DNA of 32,520 nt, from assembly GCA_947174015.1 (NCBI GenBank), contig CAMWHJ010000032.1, positions 1 through 32,520 of the forward strand. The letters run 5' to 3'. Below the pieces are notes generated by a model, which was given only the letters and a program-made list of their open reading frames with translations, was not told where the DNA came from and did no database searches. Shown here piece by piece: positions 22,775-31,592 of the stretch. The translations under genes were made by a program, and so were the position numbers. Position 1 is the stretch's first letter. Each line of letters opens with the position of its first letter. This stretch comes from an uncultured Lachnospiraceae bacterium. Its GTDB lineage: Bacteria > Bacillota > Clostridia > Lachnospirales > Lachnospiraceae.

Positions 22775-22815
22775 CCTTAGTTCTCATTCATATTCGCCAG
22801 CTTCGCAGCCTGATC
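22775..22815 (-). repeat. Displaced duplicate of the prfA 3' end (island left boundary)
   Basis: These 41 bp match 26108-26148, the last codons and stop of prfA, at 39 of 41 positions. Read on the minus strand it encodes [12 protein letters not shown] and a stop, versus LANMSEN in the intact gene. Such a gene-end duplicate is the usual scar of an island that integrates into a conserved gene's 3' end and supplies a replacement end. The remaining gap from 22743 to 22878 contains no gene. Confidence 0.88.
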
Positions 22816-22878
22816 GAAAGCTATACACATACACGACTTTTCCATAGGTAGTATGTTTAGCATGAAATTTCTAAGATA

Positions 22879-23880
22879 TCAAATTGCTTCTAATGTATTT
22901 TTTATTTCTTCTGCTATTATTCTAGATAACTCCACTGGAACAGCATTACCTATCATTTTATAGCCATCATTCAACCCTTTATAATAAAAAATAAAATCAT
23001 CTGGAAATCCTTGCACTCTCGCTGCTTCTCTAACAGTTAATCTTCTATATAAATCCTCTTTTCCTTCTACAAATCGGCAATCATTTTTTCCTACTTTGAC
23101 CATCTTAGGAGCTTGCGGATGTAATTGTGACTGTCTTCCACTCGCTTGTACCGTAAATGCCTGCTCATCCCAACTTCTTACTCTATTACGGCTCATAAAA
23201 ATCGGACTATATGCCCCCGTAAAGTACTCATGGTTTGGTATTTTCAATCCGCCATTCGTTTTATTTCCCTCTAAACTCGAAATAGCATCATTCTTTAAAT
23301 CCCAAATAATATCTCTAAAAGTTAATTTTTGTTCTTTTTCAGGGGTAATTGGTTTTGGAAAATGAAAATCAATAAACAAATCCTTTCTAAATCCAATATA
23401 AAATACTCTTTTTCTATCTTGAGCAACTCCATAATCAGATGCATTTACTAAATTGATTGTTACGTCATAGCCACATTCTTCAAAAGCTTCTACTATATCT
23501 TTTACCGCTTGACTATGCCGATTTGCCATCATCCCCTTCACATTTTCTGCAAGAAAAAACTTAGGTTGTTTACATTTTAAAATTCTGATATACTCATAGA
23601 ATAATTTACCTCTTGGGTCATCAATTCCTTTTAATGCCCCTGCCTCACTCCATGATTGACAAGGTGGACCACCAATAATCCCATCAATTTCGCCATCAAA
23701 AATATCATCTGGTATTTGCCTAATATCCCCTTTTATCAACTTTGTTTTCCTATGATTTTTTTCATATGTTTCCCATATTGTTTTATCGTACTCATTTGCA
23801 TATGGGATTTCAAACCCTGCTTTCTCAAATCCTAAGTCTAGTCCTCCTGCCCCAGCAAAAAGCGATATTACATTCATCAT
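22879..23880 (-). CDS. DNA (cytosine-5) methyltransferase, M.HaeIII/M.NgoPII-like (GGCC)
   Basis: It transfers a methyl group to cytosine C5, protecting host DNA from the linked enzyme. The motifs occur in family order: [14 protein letters not shown] (motif I), GGPPCQSWS near residue 70 with the catalytic cysteine, ENVKGM (VI), [11 protein letters not shown] (VIII), and GNAVPV near the C terminus (X). The target-recognition stretch ([32 protein letters not shown]) closely recalls M.HaeIII, so the target is probably GGCC. The 333-aa length fits. It starts 6 bp after the restriction gene; ATG codons at 23880 and 23877 are both possible. Confidence 0.92.
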   Translation of the reverse strand: MMNVISLFAGAGGLDLGFEKAGFEIPYANEYDKTIWETYEKNHRKTKLIKGDIRQIPDDIFDGEIDGIIGGPPCQSWSEAGALKGIDDPRGKLFYEYIRILKCKQPKFFLAENVKGMMANRHSQAVKDIVEAFEECGYDVTINLVNASDYGVAQDRKRVFYIGFRKDLFIDFHFPKPITPEKEQKLTFRDIIWDLKNDAISSLEGNKTNGGLKIPNHEYFTGAYSPIFMSRNRVRSWDEQAFTVQASGRQSQLHPQAPKMVKVGKNDCRFVEGKEDLYRRLTVREAARVQGFPDDFIFYYKGLNDGYKMIGNAVPVELSRIIAEEIKNTLEAI

Positions 23881-23886
23881 TTACAC

Positions 23887-24732
23887 CTACCTACTAAATT
23901 TTATAAGTTTTGCATTTACTAATTTTGCTGGATTATCAGGATTTTTTATTTCTACATCTACAATTTCCAAATCTTCAATTTGCAAAGCCAACTCTTCTAA
24001 TTCATTAACATTTTCTAAAGAATTCCATTTTTCCCTATCAATAATACACATGAAATTAAATTCTTTTAAATTATCTCGTTGATATATATAATTAAATACT
24101 TTAAACGGATTCTCAATCCCCCACATTCCGCGAACTCTCATATATGTAATACCAAGAGGGTCTACCTTATTAATATGTCCTAATTCTTTGCTTTCTGCAA
24201 ATTGTACACCTGGTATTGATTCTACTCCATTCTTAATTGTAGATTTTATTCTACTGTAAACTTCATCAGATGCACAGTAATCTGTTCCATAAACAAAGCA
24301 CAAACTTCTTAATATATTTTTATTTTTCTCTACAACTCCAACTGCATATATCATATCTTTTTCTGTCCACTGCTCTGCTTCTCTACATGCATTCGAAATC
24401 ATACTACTATTACAGTGTAATTTATGTTTTGGATAACTACTATTCAATGCTAACGCAGAATTGGGACTTTCTATTTTCTTTACCTCTATTGCATCACCAT
24501 TTTTAAGCATAGCATCTGGTGGATTACTATTATTGCCAAGGTAAGAAAAAACTTCACTTAATCTTCTGTTCCTCTCCATTTCATTCATATCAAAAGAATT
24601 TGCGAATAAATCTTTTATATATTCTTCTAAAGCATCCCCCATATTATTTGCTCTGTTCCTTGCCTCATAATAATTCACAAGTTGTGTAACTGGGTTATTT
24701 ACCAAATTAATAATTGCGTTAATTATATTCAT
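23887..24732 (-). CDS. NgoPII-type restriction endonuclease (GGCC)
   Basis: The 281-aa protein starts MNIINAIINLVNNPVTQL, closely recalling R.NgoPII (PF09521). The segment RNRANNMGDALEEYIKDLFA near residues 25-44 and a PD-(D/E)xK-like site, PPDAMLKNGDAIEVKK near 70-85, support nuclease function. The start at 24732 has AAAGGAG five bases upstream; the longer reading to 24801 has no support. Translation adjacent to the methylase gene and the shared predicted GGCC target make a type II system. It precedes the methylase in the transcript, so toxicity control at establishment is not explained by gene order. Confidence 0.88.
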   Translation of the reverse strand: MNIINAIINLVNNPVTQLVNYYEARNRANNMGDALEEYIKDLFANSFDMNEMERNRRLSEVFSYLGNNSNPPDAMLKNGDAIEVKKIESPNSALALNSSYPKHKLHCNSSMISNACREAEQWTEKDMIYAVGVVEKNKNILRSLCFVYGTDYCASDEVYSRIKSTIKNGVESIPGVQFAESKELGHINKVDPLGITYMRVRGMWGIENPFKVFNYIYQRDNLKEFNFMCIIDREKWNSLENVNELEELALQIEDLEIVDVEIKNPDNPAKLVNAKLIKFSR

Positions 24733-24871
24733 TTTTACTCCTTTCACAGTTTTTTCATTTATCCTTAATTTTAATATCAAAAACATTTTATTATATAACA
24801 AAATAATTTACTCTGATTTCTAATATACAGTATCCTTTCATCAAACATTCCCAAAATAGAAACACATAATT

Positions 24872-25873
24872 TTATAACAAATCATAAGTAGCAATTCCAC
24901 GAATTCTACTATTAATATCTCTATTCAATATACGAATGTAATCATCTTTTTCTCCGCTCTTTTGCTTAAATAAACGCTCTTCACAGTCATTAATAATTGC
25001 ATCTTCCATTCCTGTTAGATATTTAATATTTAATTTACTAAACCCAGCTTCAAGCATATTCATTATTGCATATTTTGCCATCCCAGTAGCTGTTAATCTT
25101 TTAAGATTTCTATTTTCAGATTTAATAGTACTCAAATAAGTATCCAAAAACGTAGATGTAATAATTTTCCCATTCGTATTTAAAAAAATCAATTGATTTG
25201 GTGGAATATCCCCTAATATTAAAAAATATTCTTGAATCTCATATGCTAAATCTTTTGGTAATTCTAACTGAACAAACCAATCGTCCATCTTTAAATGAAT
25301 ATTAAGAAAAAATCCATCTTTAGAAAAATTGGACTTTTCAAAATAACGTACTTTTTCCAACTTAAATCCATAAAGTAAAATTAATTTTGATATAATACTT
25401 CCTGCCCTACTTGCTATTGATTTTCTACAAGATGCAAAATAATTCAAGATTGCATTAACTTCCTCATTTCCTATTGGTTCAATTGTTTCTTTTTCTTTTA
25501 ACACCTCATTTTTTAATTTATCCTTCACTAAAGGCTTTAATTGCCTAAAAGGAAGTATCACATATAAATTCCTATTATCATACCCATTAGGTATCATATA
25601 CTGATTATAAAATTTTGTAATTGCGTTCAAATATTTTTCTATTGCAGTAACACTATTTGCCTTAGAACTATTTCTGATATACCATACACACGAATCAATA
25701 ACATTCTCTCTTGAAAAATCATACTTCAAAAAATCTTCAACCGTTGTATCTTTTTCATTATATTCATTTTGCAAAAACTGATATAATGAATTATATAGTG
25801 CTACATAATCAGCAAATTTATCTTTAATTTCATTTGAAAACTCACTTATAACTTGTTTCAATCCATGAATCAT
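24872..25873 (-). CDS. Tyrosine-recombinase-like protein lacking the usual catalytic motifs
   Basis: The 333-aa protein has an N-terminal helical part like a SAM-like core-binding domain (about residues 20-110) and a C-terminal part that aligns by eye with the phage-integrase fold. SRAGSIISKLILLYGFKLEKVRYF resembles the first catalytic-box helix. LTATGMAKYAIMNMLEAGFSKLNIKYLTGM resembles the region normally reading HxLRHTxAxxLLxxG...LGH. The HxxR and second His are absent here, and no obvious C-terminal nucleophile Tyr is in place. It may be an inactive or diverged integrase of the island, or an unrelated island-specific protein. The start at 25873 uses AAGGAG ten bases upstream. Confidence 0.5.
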   Translation of the reverse strand: MIHGLKQVISEFSNEIKDKFADYVALYNSLYQFLQNEYNEKDTTVEDFLKYDFSRENVIDSCVWYIRNSSKANSVTAIEKYLNAITKFYNQYMIPNGYDNRNLYVILPFRQLKPLVKDKLKNEVLKEKETIEPIGNEEVNAILNYFASCRKSIASRAGSIISKLILLYGFKLEKVRYFEKSNFSKDGFFLNIHLKMDDWFVQLELPKDLAYEIQEYFLILGDIPPNQLIFLNTNGKIITSTFLDTYLSTIKSENRNLKRLTATGMAKYAIMNMLEAGFSKLNIKYLTGMEDAIINDCEERLFKQKSGEKDDYIRILNRDINSRIRGIATYDLL

Positions 25874-26007
25874 TCCTCTCATTCTCCTTATGAATATTCA
25901 ATTTTATTGTACTTCTTGTCTTTGATTTTGTCAACAAATACCCAATATATAAAAATTTTTAGCTACTTTCTCTCCCTATCCGCAATAATCTTCATAAAAT
26001 CTCTCAT

Positions 26008-26051
26008 AAAAAAGTGCTCAATCTTAGTCACTAAAACTAATTTCGAGCACT
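26008..26051 (-). terminator. Terminator downstream of prfA
   Basis: On the minus strand AGTGCTC and GAGCACT form a 7-bp stem enclosing a second stem (TTAGT/ACTAA), followed by a run of T. It lies just past the prfA stop and upstream of the recombinase-like gene, separating the housekeeping operon from the island. Confidence 0.8.
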
Positions 26052-26109
26052 CCAATCCTCAATCTCACTTATTCAATTTCAACCTCAGCCAAAACTAAGC
26101 TCGTCTTCC

Positions 26110-27183
26110 TTAGTTCTCACTCATATTCGCCAGCTTCGCCGCCTGATCCGCTGCCACGCAGGCATCAATAATTTCCTGAATATCTCCATCCATAATCTTA
26201 TCTAACTTATAGAGCGTCAAACCGATTCTATGGTCCGTGACACGTCCCTGGGGGAAGTTGTAGGTACGAATTTTCTCAGAACGATCCCCGGTACCAATCT
26301 GGCTTCTTCTTGCCTCTGCCTCTGCATCATGGGCTTTTTGACATTCCATATCATACAGTTTGGCACGCAGGAGTGCAAAGGCCTTTTCCTTATTTTGCAG
26401 CTGCGACTTTTCTGTCTGGCTATAAATCACAATTCCCGTAGGATAATGGGTCAACCGCACTGCAGAGTCGGTGGTATTGACACACTGTCCGCCATTACCG
26501 GAGGCACGCATTACATCTATACGGATATCCTTTTCATCGATTTGAATATCTACCTCCTCTGCCTCAGGCATCACTGCCACCGTAATGGTGGAGGTATGGA
26601 TGCGTCCGCCGGATTCCGTTTCCGGTACACGCTGCACACGATGTACACCAGATTCATACTTCATCTTAGAATAGGCACCCTGACCGCTAATCATAAAAGT
26701 GACATTTTTCATACCACCAATGCCAATTTCCTCAAATTCCATGGTCTCCACCTTCCACCGATGGCTTTCCGCATAGTGCATATACATACGATAAATCTCT
26801 GCCGCAAACAAAGCTGCCTCATCTCCACCGGCACCGGCACGAATTTCCACAATAACGTTTTTATCATCATTGGGGTCTTTGGGAAGAAGAAGAATCTTTA
26901 ACTCATGTTCCAATTCCTCTACTCTTGTCTTGGAATCATTCAATTCCTCCTTGGCAAGTTCTCTTAATTCCTCGTCACTTTCCTCCTCCAACATGGCTAA
27001 ACTGTCCTCGATATTCTGTTTTGCACCCTTATATTCCCTGTAAGCCTCCACAATGGGGGTTAAATCGTTTTGTTCCTTCATAAGCTTGCGAAAACGATTC
27101 TGATCATTGGCCACACCCGGCTCACTTAATTCACTCATTAATTCTTCAAAACGAACAAGTAAATCCTCTAATTTATCAAACAT
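26110..27183 (-). CDS. prfA: Peptide chain release factor 1
   Basis: It recognises UAA and UAG in the ribosome and triggers peptide release. The RF1 signature is complete: [13 protein letters not shown] near residue 112, the PxT codon-recognition tripeptide (VPETES) near 185 and the catalytic GGQ in [10 protein letters not shown] near 230. Length is 357 aa, normal. AGGAGG precedes the start, which overlaps the prmC end by 8 bp. The final 13 codons lie inside the island boundary repeat, so the C-terminal end was probably supplied by the incoming island without loss of function. Confidence 0.97.
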   Translation of the reverse strand: MFDKLEDLLVRFEELMSELSEPGVANDQNRFRKLMKEQNDLTPIVEAYREYKGAKQNIEDSLAMLEEESDEELRELAKEELNDSKTRVEELEHELKILLLPKDPNDDKNVIVEIRAGAGGDEAALFAAEIYRMYMHYAESHRWKVETMEFEEIGIGGMKNVTFMISGQGAYSKMKYESGVHRVQRVPETESGGRIHTSTITVAVMPEAEEVDIQIDEKDIRIDVMRASGNGGQCVNTTDSAVRLTHYPTGIVIYSQTEKSQLQNKEKAFALLRAKLYDMECQKAHDAEAEARRSQIGTGDRSEKIRTYNFPQGRVTDHRIGLTLYKLDKIMDGDIQEIIDACVAADQAAKLANMSEN

Positions 27184-28018
27184 GATTTCCTCCTATTCTT
27201 CCATATACATTTCTATCCAATCCACACAAATCCTGTGCAACTTCCACCTGAACAAATCCCTGCTCCTTCATGAGTCCTGCCACTGCACTACCTTGATGAC
27301 AACCAATTTCCAAGCAAAGCATTCCCCGAAGGTTCAAGTAATTTTTTGATTCTTCTATGATCTTTCGGTAAAAATACAACCCATCCTCTTTGCCATCTAA
27401 GGCTAACAGTGGTTCATGGTCTTTTACCTCCGGCATCAGTGTGGGTATCTTGGCACTTTCAATATAGGGAGGGTTCGATACAATAAAATCAAACGTCCCT
27501 GTCACCTTATCAAACAAATCACTTTCCAAAAAGGTGATATCTGCCTGTAATGATTGTGCATTTTTCTCTGCCACTGCCAATGCCTCAAAAGAAATATCCA
27601 CCGCTGTTACCTGCAAGCTTGGCATATACTTTTTTAAACTGATTCCAATACAGCCAGAGCCGGTACATAAATCCAAGATACGTTCTCCTCCTTTTGCCAT
27701 GGCAAGAACCTGCTCCACTAACCCCTCCGTATCCTGTCTGGGAATCAATACATTCTCATTGACATAAAAGCACAATCCCATAAATTCCTGGGTTCCTAAA
27801 ATGTATTGCAGGGGTTTATGTCTGCTGCGCTCTTTGGCAATACAGATACATCTTTCGTATGCCTCTTTAGACACTTCCTCTGACTTTTTGAGAAAATATG
27901 TGCTCCTGCTGATTTTCAGCACATGCTCTAAAATATAGAACGTTTCCAAGGATGCCTCTGAAATCGCTGCCTCTGAAAGTATGGTGCTGATTTGTTGATT
28001 TAATTCATATAATTTCAT
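27176..28018 (-). CDS. prmC: Release-factor glutamine methyltransferase
   Basis: It methylates the glutamine of the GGQ motif in RF1 and RF2. The SAM-binding segment [13 protein letters not shown] lies near residue 115 and the catalytic NPPY motif ([12 protein letters not shown]) near 183, with the N-terminal helical PrmC domain before them. Length is 280 aa. It overlaps prfA, its substrate's gene, in the usual Firmicutes order. A weak ribosome site precedes the ATG at 28018, only 8 bp after the DUF1385 gene, suggesting translational coupling. Confidence 0.95.
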   Translation of the reverse strand: MKLYELNQQISTILSEAAISEASLETFYILEHVLKISRSTYFLKKSEEVSKEAYERCICIAKERSRHKPLQYILGTQEFMGLCFYVNENVLIPRQDTEGLVEQVLAMAKGGERILDLCTGSGCIGISLKKYMPSLQVTAVDISFEALAVAEKNAQSLQADITFLESDLFDKVTGTFDFIVSNPPYIESAKIPTLMPEVKDHEPLLALDGKEDGLYFYRKIIEESKNYLNLRGMLCLEIGCHQGSAVAGLMKEQGFVQVEVAQDLCGLDRNVYGRIGGNHV

Positions 28019-28026
28019 AACAGTAC

Positions 28027-29529
28027 CTAATATTTTGATTTCACCTTAGAGCTGTATCCATTGGATTCGATGGGGGAAAGCTGTCCGTAAATACGCTTAT
28101 TGTCCTTCAACCGATAGCCACGAATCCGATAATAATAGGTAACTTTTTTTTGTACCTCTCTATCTTCAAAATGGTTCTTCTTCACATCCGGATACATTTT
28201 ATAATTTTCTTCTTCGCCTTCTTTGCGGTAAATCACATATCCGCTTACTTTCTTCACTTTTTCCCAACTTATTTTAATGACACCCTCCTCTGAATCATCC
28301 ACTGCTATAATCCGAGGAGCTTTTATGGAATCATCTGTTTCTATAATACTGGTTGGTCCATCCTTTGATTGATCCGACTCAGAGTTCTCATGGCTGTTGT
28401 CCACAGGATTTTCTGACTTGGCAGCTTGTTTTGCCATACTGTCATTATCCCTTGAATCATTTTCTGTATTGTCAACCATATCTTTTACCACTGAGGATGA
28501 TTTTACCGCTTGGCTTTCTTTTTCCTCGTTCCGTTTTATCTCCTTGGAAAGTTCCAATATTCCATCTGTTTTGGCTTTTGCTTTTTCTTCAGCAATACCC
28601 TGTGCATTGTATTGTTTTAAGAATTCCTGCCAGTCAAACACAGCCTCCACTGCTTTAATCGCAACCTCCACCATTGCCTCATCCGGCTCACTGGTGGTAA
28701 GGTACTGCAAAAGCATTCCGGGCTTGCTGAGGATATCTACAGCCTTATTATCATTTCGACCTGCCCACTGAATCAATTCATAGGACACACCTGCAATGAC
28801 CGGAATCAGCAGAATACGCAGCACCATTCTAAGCCATACAGAATCTACTCTTATAAACAGGAAGAAAATAATACTGAGCACCATAACCAACAGCAAAAAA
28901 CTGGTTCCGCAGCGCTTATGTTCCTTGGAACTTTTCATGACATTTTCCACATTCAATTCCAAACCATTTTCAATACAATTTATGCACTTATGCTCCGCAC
29001 CATGGTACCTGAATACCCGCTGAATATCCTCCAGTCTGGAAATAAGCCATATGTATCCCAGCAGAATCCCCACACGGATAGCTCCCTCCACCAAGGCAAG
29101 TACCATATCCGATACGATCACTTTCTTCAGCAATTCTGCCAGCAGAAAGGGACATACCATAAAAATCCCCACTGCCAAAACTATGGACAATGCCACTGTG
29201 ACACCCATAATAAATTTTTCGCCATATCCGCCCATAATCTTTTCCAAAAAGATATCCAGCTTGGACGGTTTCTCCTCCTCCTCATAAAATTCTGCGGAAA
29301 AGGTCAGTGTAGACATTCCTAACACCAAGGAATCTATAAAACTAAACACACCTCTTAGAAAAGGTACTTTTCGAATCTTTTCATGTTTTTGATAACTGTG
29401 GTCCACATCCTTTTTCACCACAATTTCATTGTCCGGCTTACGTACTGCCACAGCATAGGTGTCACCATTTTTCATCATGATGCCTTCCATAACTGCCTGC
29501 CCGCCGATTCCTGACGCCTTCAATTTCAT
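28027..29529 (-). CDS. DUF1385 (YqhQ-like) membrane protein with a C-terminal fibronectin III-like domain
   Basis: The first 305 or so residues are the DUF1385 family: GGQAVMEGIMMK at the N terminus, RGVFSFIDSLVLGM near 60, several membrane segments between 100 and 275 and the YHGAEHKCINC motif near 188. A low-complexity, Ser/Asp/Glu-rich linker follows (about 320-400), and then about 95 residues resembling an Fn3 domain (IKISWEKVKKVSGYVIYRK, then TYYYRIRGY). YqhQ proteins usually end near 300 aa, so the extension is unusual. The function of the family is unknown. GGAGG lies directly before the start. It heads the unit with prmC and prfA. Confidence 0.85.
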   Translation of the reverse strand: MKLKASGIGGQAVMEGIMMKNGDTYAVAVRKPDNEIVVKKDVDHSYQKHEKIRKVPFLRGVFSFIDSLVLGMSTLTFSAEFYEEEEKPSKLDIFLEKIMGGYGEKFIMGVTVALSIVLAVGIFMVCPFLLAELLKKVIVSDMVLALVEGAIRVGILLGYIWLISRLEDIQRVFRYHGAEHKCINCIENGLELNVENVMKSSKEHKRCGTSFLLLVMVLSIIFFLFIRVDSVWLRMVLRILLIPVIAGVSYELIQWAGRNDNKAVDILSKPGMLLQYLTTSEPDEAMVEVAIKAVEAVFDWQEFLKQYNAQGIAEEKAKAKTDGILELSKEIKRNEEKESQAVKSSSVVKDMVDNTENDSRDNDSMAKQAAKSENPVDNSHENSESDQSKDGPTSIIETDDSIKAPRIIAVDDSEEGVIKISWEKVKKVSGYVIYRKEGEEENYKMYPDVKKNHFEDREVQKKVTYYYRIRGYRLKDNKRIYGQLSPIESNGYSSKVKSKY

Positions 29530-29587
29530 CCACCTCCGTTATTCAATCCAGTGATTTCACATTCCTCTCATGCAGCTTGCTACAATT

Positions 29588-29617
29588 AAAAACAGGTTGA
29601 GATTAAAAACCCCAACC
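29588..29617 (-). terminator. Terminator of rpmE
   Basis: On the minus strand GGTTGGG and CTCAACC form a 7-bp stem (one G-U pair) with a nine-base loop, followed by TGTTTTTAAT, 18 bp after the rpmE stop. Confidence 0.72.
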
Positions 29618-29634
29618 CTAGCTTTATGATAGAC

Positions 29635-29841
29635 TTATTTGTCGCCTATGCCATATTTCTTGTTGAACTGGTCAATACGTCCACGAGCCTTAGCAGCCTT
29701 CTGCTGTCCAGTGTAGAATGGATGACACTTGGAACAAATTTCAACGTGGATATTTTCCTTGGTAGATCCTGTTGTAAAAGTATTTCCACAGTTGCAGGTT
29801 ACTTCTGCCTGAAAATACTCTGGATGGATTCCTTCTCTCAT
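29635..29841 (-). CDS. rpmE: 50S ribosomal protein L31 (zinc-binding type)
   Basis: The 68-aa protein begins [16 protein letters not shown] and contains the zinc ligands of the C+ form, CNC near residues 16-18 and CSKC near 37-40, followed by [16 protein letters not shown] precedes the start. It is transcribed from its own promoter and separated by terminators on both sides. Confidence 0.97.
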   Translation of the reverse strand: MREGIHPEYFQAEVTCNCGNTFTTGSTKENIHVEICSKCHPFYTGQQKAAKARGRIDQFNKKYGIGDK

Positions 29842-29872
29842 TGTTATTCACCTCTTAAACTTTCTTATAGAC

Positions 29873-29947
29873 TGGGGGACAATCTTGGTTGTCCCTTTTA
29901 CTCATAAACAGCTTTTTAATTATATCATAAGCATACGCTGTATGCAA
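29873..29947 (-). promoter_or_regulatory. rpmE promoter, overlapping palindrome and leader hairpin
   Basis: TTGCAT (29942-29947), a 17-bp spacer and TATAAT (29919-29924) form a strong promoter on the minus strand. Inside the spacer and -35 box, GCATAC and GTATGC form a perfect 15-bp interrupted palindrome (29931-29945), suitable as a repressor site or as a hairpin at the end of the upstream rho transcript. In the leader GGGACAA and TTGTCCC (29876-29895) form a 7-bp hairpin, which might be an L31 autoregulatory leader; I could not check it against known L31 leader models. Confidence 0.65.
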
Positions 29948-29954
29948 GGAGTTT

Positions 29955-31337
29955 TTACAATAATTTTGTCTTTTTTACCATATTTACAAACTCTTCATTG
30001 TTCCTTGTCTTCACAAAGAGATTTAAGATGCTTTCCACTGCCTCTTCCGGTTTTAAGCCGTTTAATGCCTTGCGCATAATATCTACTGCCTCTTTTTCCT
30101 CTGGATTTAAAAGTAAATCCTCTCTTCTGGTACTGGACTTTGGAATATCTATGGCGGGGAAGATTCTCTTCTCTGACAGCTTTCTGTCCAATACCAGTTC
30201 CATGTTACCAGTACCCTTAAATTCTTCGTAGATAACATCATCCATCTTACTTCCGGTATCCACCAAGGCGGTGGCAAGAATCGTCAGGCTTCCGCCCTCA
30301 CGCATATTTCTGGCAGCACCAAAAATACGCTTTGGCATATGAAGAGCTGCCGGATCCAAACCACCGGATAAAGTTCTTCCGCTGGCGGGAACCACCAGAT
30401 TATAAGCTCTGGACAAACGAGTGATGCTGTCCAACAAAATCGTCACATCTTTTTTATGCTCCACCAATCTCTTGGCACGTTCAATGACCATCTCAGATAC
30501 TCTTTTGTGATGTTCCGGCAGCTCGTCAAAGGTGGAATAGATAACCTCCACATTTGGTCCTGCCACACCCTCCTTAATATCAGTTACTTCCTCCGGACGT
30601 TCATCAATCAGAAGAATGATCAAATGCATATCTGGGTTATTTTTTGTGATGGACTTGGCAACTTCCTTTAAAAGAGTCGTCTTACCTGCCTTTGGCGGAG
30701 ATACAATCATACCACGCTGTCCCTTGCCAATGGGCGACAAAATATCCATGATACGCATGGAAATTCCGCTGGCAGAGGTTTCCAGCTTTAATCTTTCGTT
30801 GGGAAAAATCGGTGTCATATCTTCAAAAACACAACGCTTGGTGGCTTCCTCAAGTTCCATATCGTTAATACTTTTTATATACAATAGAGCACTGAATTTT
30901 TCTCCAGAAGTCTTAATTCTGGTATTTCCCTCCACAATATCTCCGGTCTTTAAATTAAATCTGCGAATCTGTGCCGGTGCCACATACACATCCTGTTCTC
31001 CGGGCAGATAGTTTAACGCAGAACGGATAAAACCATAACCATCCTGTAAAACCTCTAAGATTCCTTTTACCGTAAGACCACTGTCTAAACGTGCCAATTC
31101 ATTGAGATCCTCAATAACTTCACCCATTTTTTGCTGAGACTTCTTTTTCTTCTCCACAGGTGCCTCTTCTTCTCTGGCAGCCTCCTCTACTCTCTTTTTT
31201 TCTGCATCCTTCTCGTCCTCTGCAAGCATTGCCTCTATAACTTCGGATTTTTTCATTGTTGAAATTCCTTTTAAGCCTCTTGTCTTTGCAATATCCTTCA
31301 GTGTTGCCAAAGGTAATGATTCATATTTCTCTCTCAT
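29955..31337 (-). CDS. rho: Transcription termination factor Rho
   Basis: The 460-aa hexameric helicase subunit contains a Rho N domain (residues 1 to about 45, [25 protein letters not shown]) and a charged linker rich in Glu and Lys (about 48-85). The RNA-binding cold-shock-like domain follows ([20 protein letters not shown] near 110), and then the ATPase domain with Walker A PPKAGKT near 215 and [12 protein letters not shown] (Q/R-loop region) near 315. AAAGGAG lies five bases before the start. It ends 10 bp before the palindrome in the rpmE promoter, and no separate terminator is seen. Confidence 0.97.
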   Translation of the reverse strand: MREKYESLPLATLKDIAKTRGLKGISTMKKSEVIEAMLAEDEKDAEKKRVEEAAREEEAPVEKKKKSQQKMGEVIEDLNELARLDSGLTVKGILEVLQDGYGFIRSALNYLPGEQDVYVAPAQIRRFNLKTGDIVEGNTRIKTSGEKFSALLYIKSINDMELEEATKRCVFEDMTPIFPNERLKLETSASGISMRIMDILSPIGKGQRGMIVSPPKAGKTTLLKEVAKSITKNNPDMHLIILLIDERPEEVTDIKEGVAGPNVEVIYSTFDELPEHHKRVSEMVIERAKRLVEHKKDVTILLDSITRLSRAYNLVVPASGRTLSGGLDPAALHMPKRIFGAARNMREGGSLTILATALVDTGSKMDDVIYEEFKGTGNMELVLDRKLSEKRIFPAIDIPKSSTRREDLLLNPEEKEAVDIMRKALNGLKPEEAVESILNLFVKTRNNEEFVNMVKKTKLL

Positions 31338-31523
31338 AGTTTCTCCTTTATTTTATTATCAATAATTCACATTTCTTTTCTATCCCTAATTCTATGGATT
31401 CCAAATAATCAACTGCATTGTCGGAAAATTATCTGATCTGACGTGAAATTTTTCTATCTGGGAAACAGTATAACATAATGCAGCCAGAAACACAAAGAAA
31501 TATTTTAAAAAGATGAATGAAAT

Positions 31524-31550
31524 GTAACTGTGAAGATACGGAACCGTTAC
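31524..31550 (-). repeat. Solo degenerate end-hairpin of the MITE-like repeat
   Basis: The 27 bp are a variant of the reverse-complement end unit, GTAACTatgaaggtactgaatAGTTAC; here the sequence starts GTAACTGTGAAGATACGGAA and ends CCGTTAC. Length and palindromic ends are conserved, so an isolated end unit seems likely. It lies in the 255-bp gap between rho and the DUF6033-like gene. Confidence 0.5.
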
Positions 31551-31587
31551 AAGAAAAAGACGCCTGATAAACTCAGCCGCCTTTTTT
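31551..31587 (-). terminator. Terminator of the DUF6033-like gene
   Basis: On the minus strand GGCG-CTGA and TCAG-CGTC pair around a five-base loop with one internal mismatch, followed by TTTTTCTT. The plus strand also has a T run after the stem, so it may act in both directions, but no plus-strand gene precedes it. Confidence 0.68.
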
Positions 31588-31592
31588 TGGAT

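Larger units (their letters stand above)
22775..26148 (-). mobile_element. Restriction-modification island at the 3' end of prfA
   Basis: The island is bounded by the 41-bp prfA-end direct repeats. It carries three minus-strand genes: a tyrosine-recombinase-like protein, an NgoPII-type restriction enzyme and a HaeIII-type methylase. Base composition is visibly more AT-rich than the flanks, and AAA/ATA/TTT codons dominate, which suggests acquisition. The unit of about 3.3 kb is smaller than most integrative islands. The terminator now serving prfA (26008-26051) lies on the island side of the repeat. Confidence 0.8.

Noticed and set aside
26230-26901. A 223-codon plus-strand frame inside prfA
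   Set aside because: It is the antisense frame of a well-conserved housekeeping gene, with no start signal or protein-like motifs.
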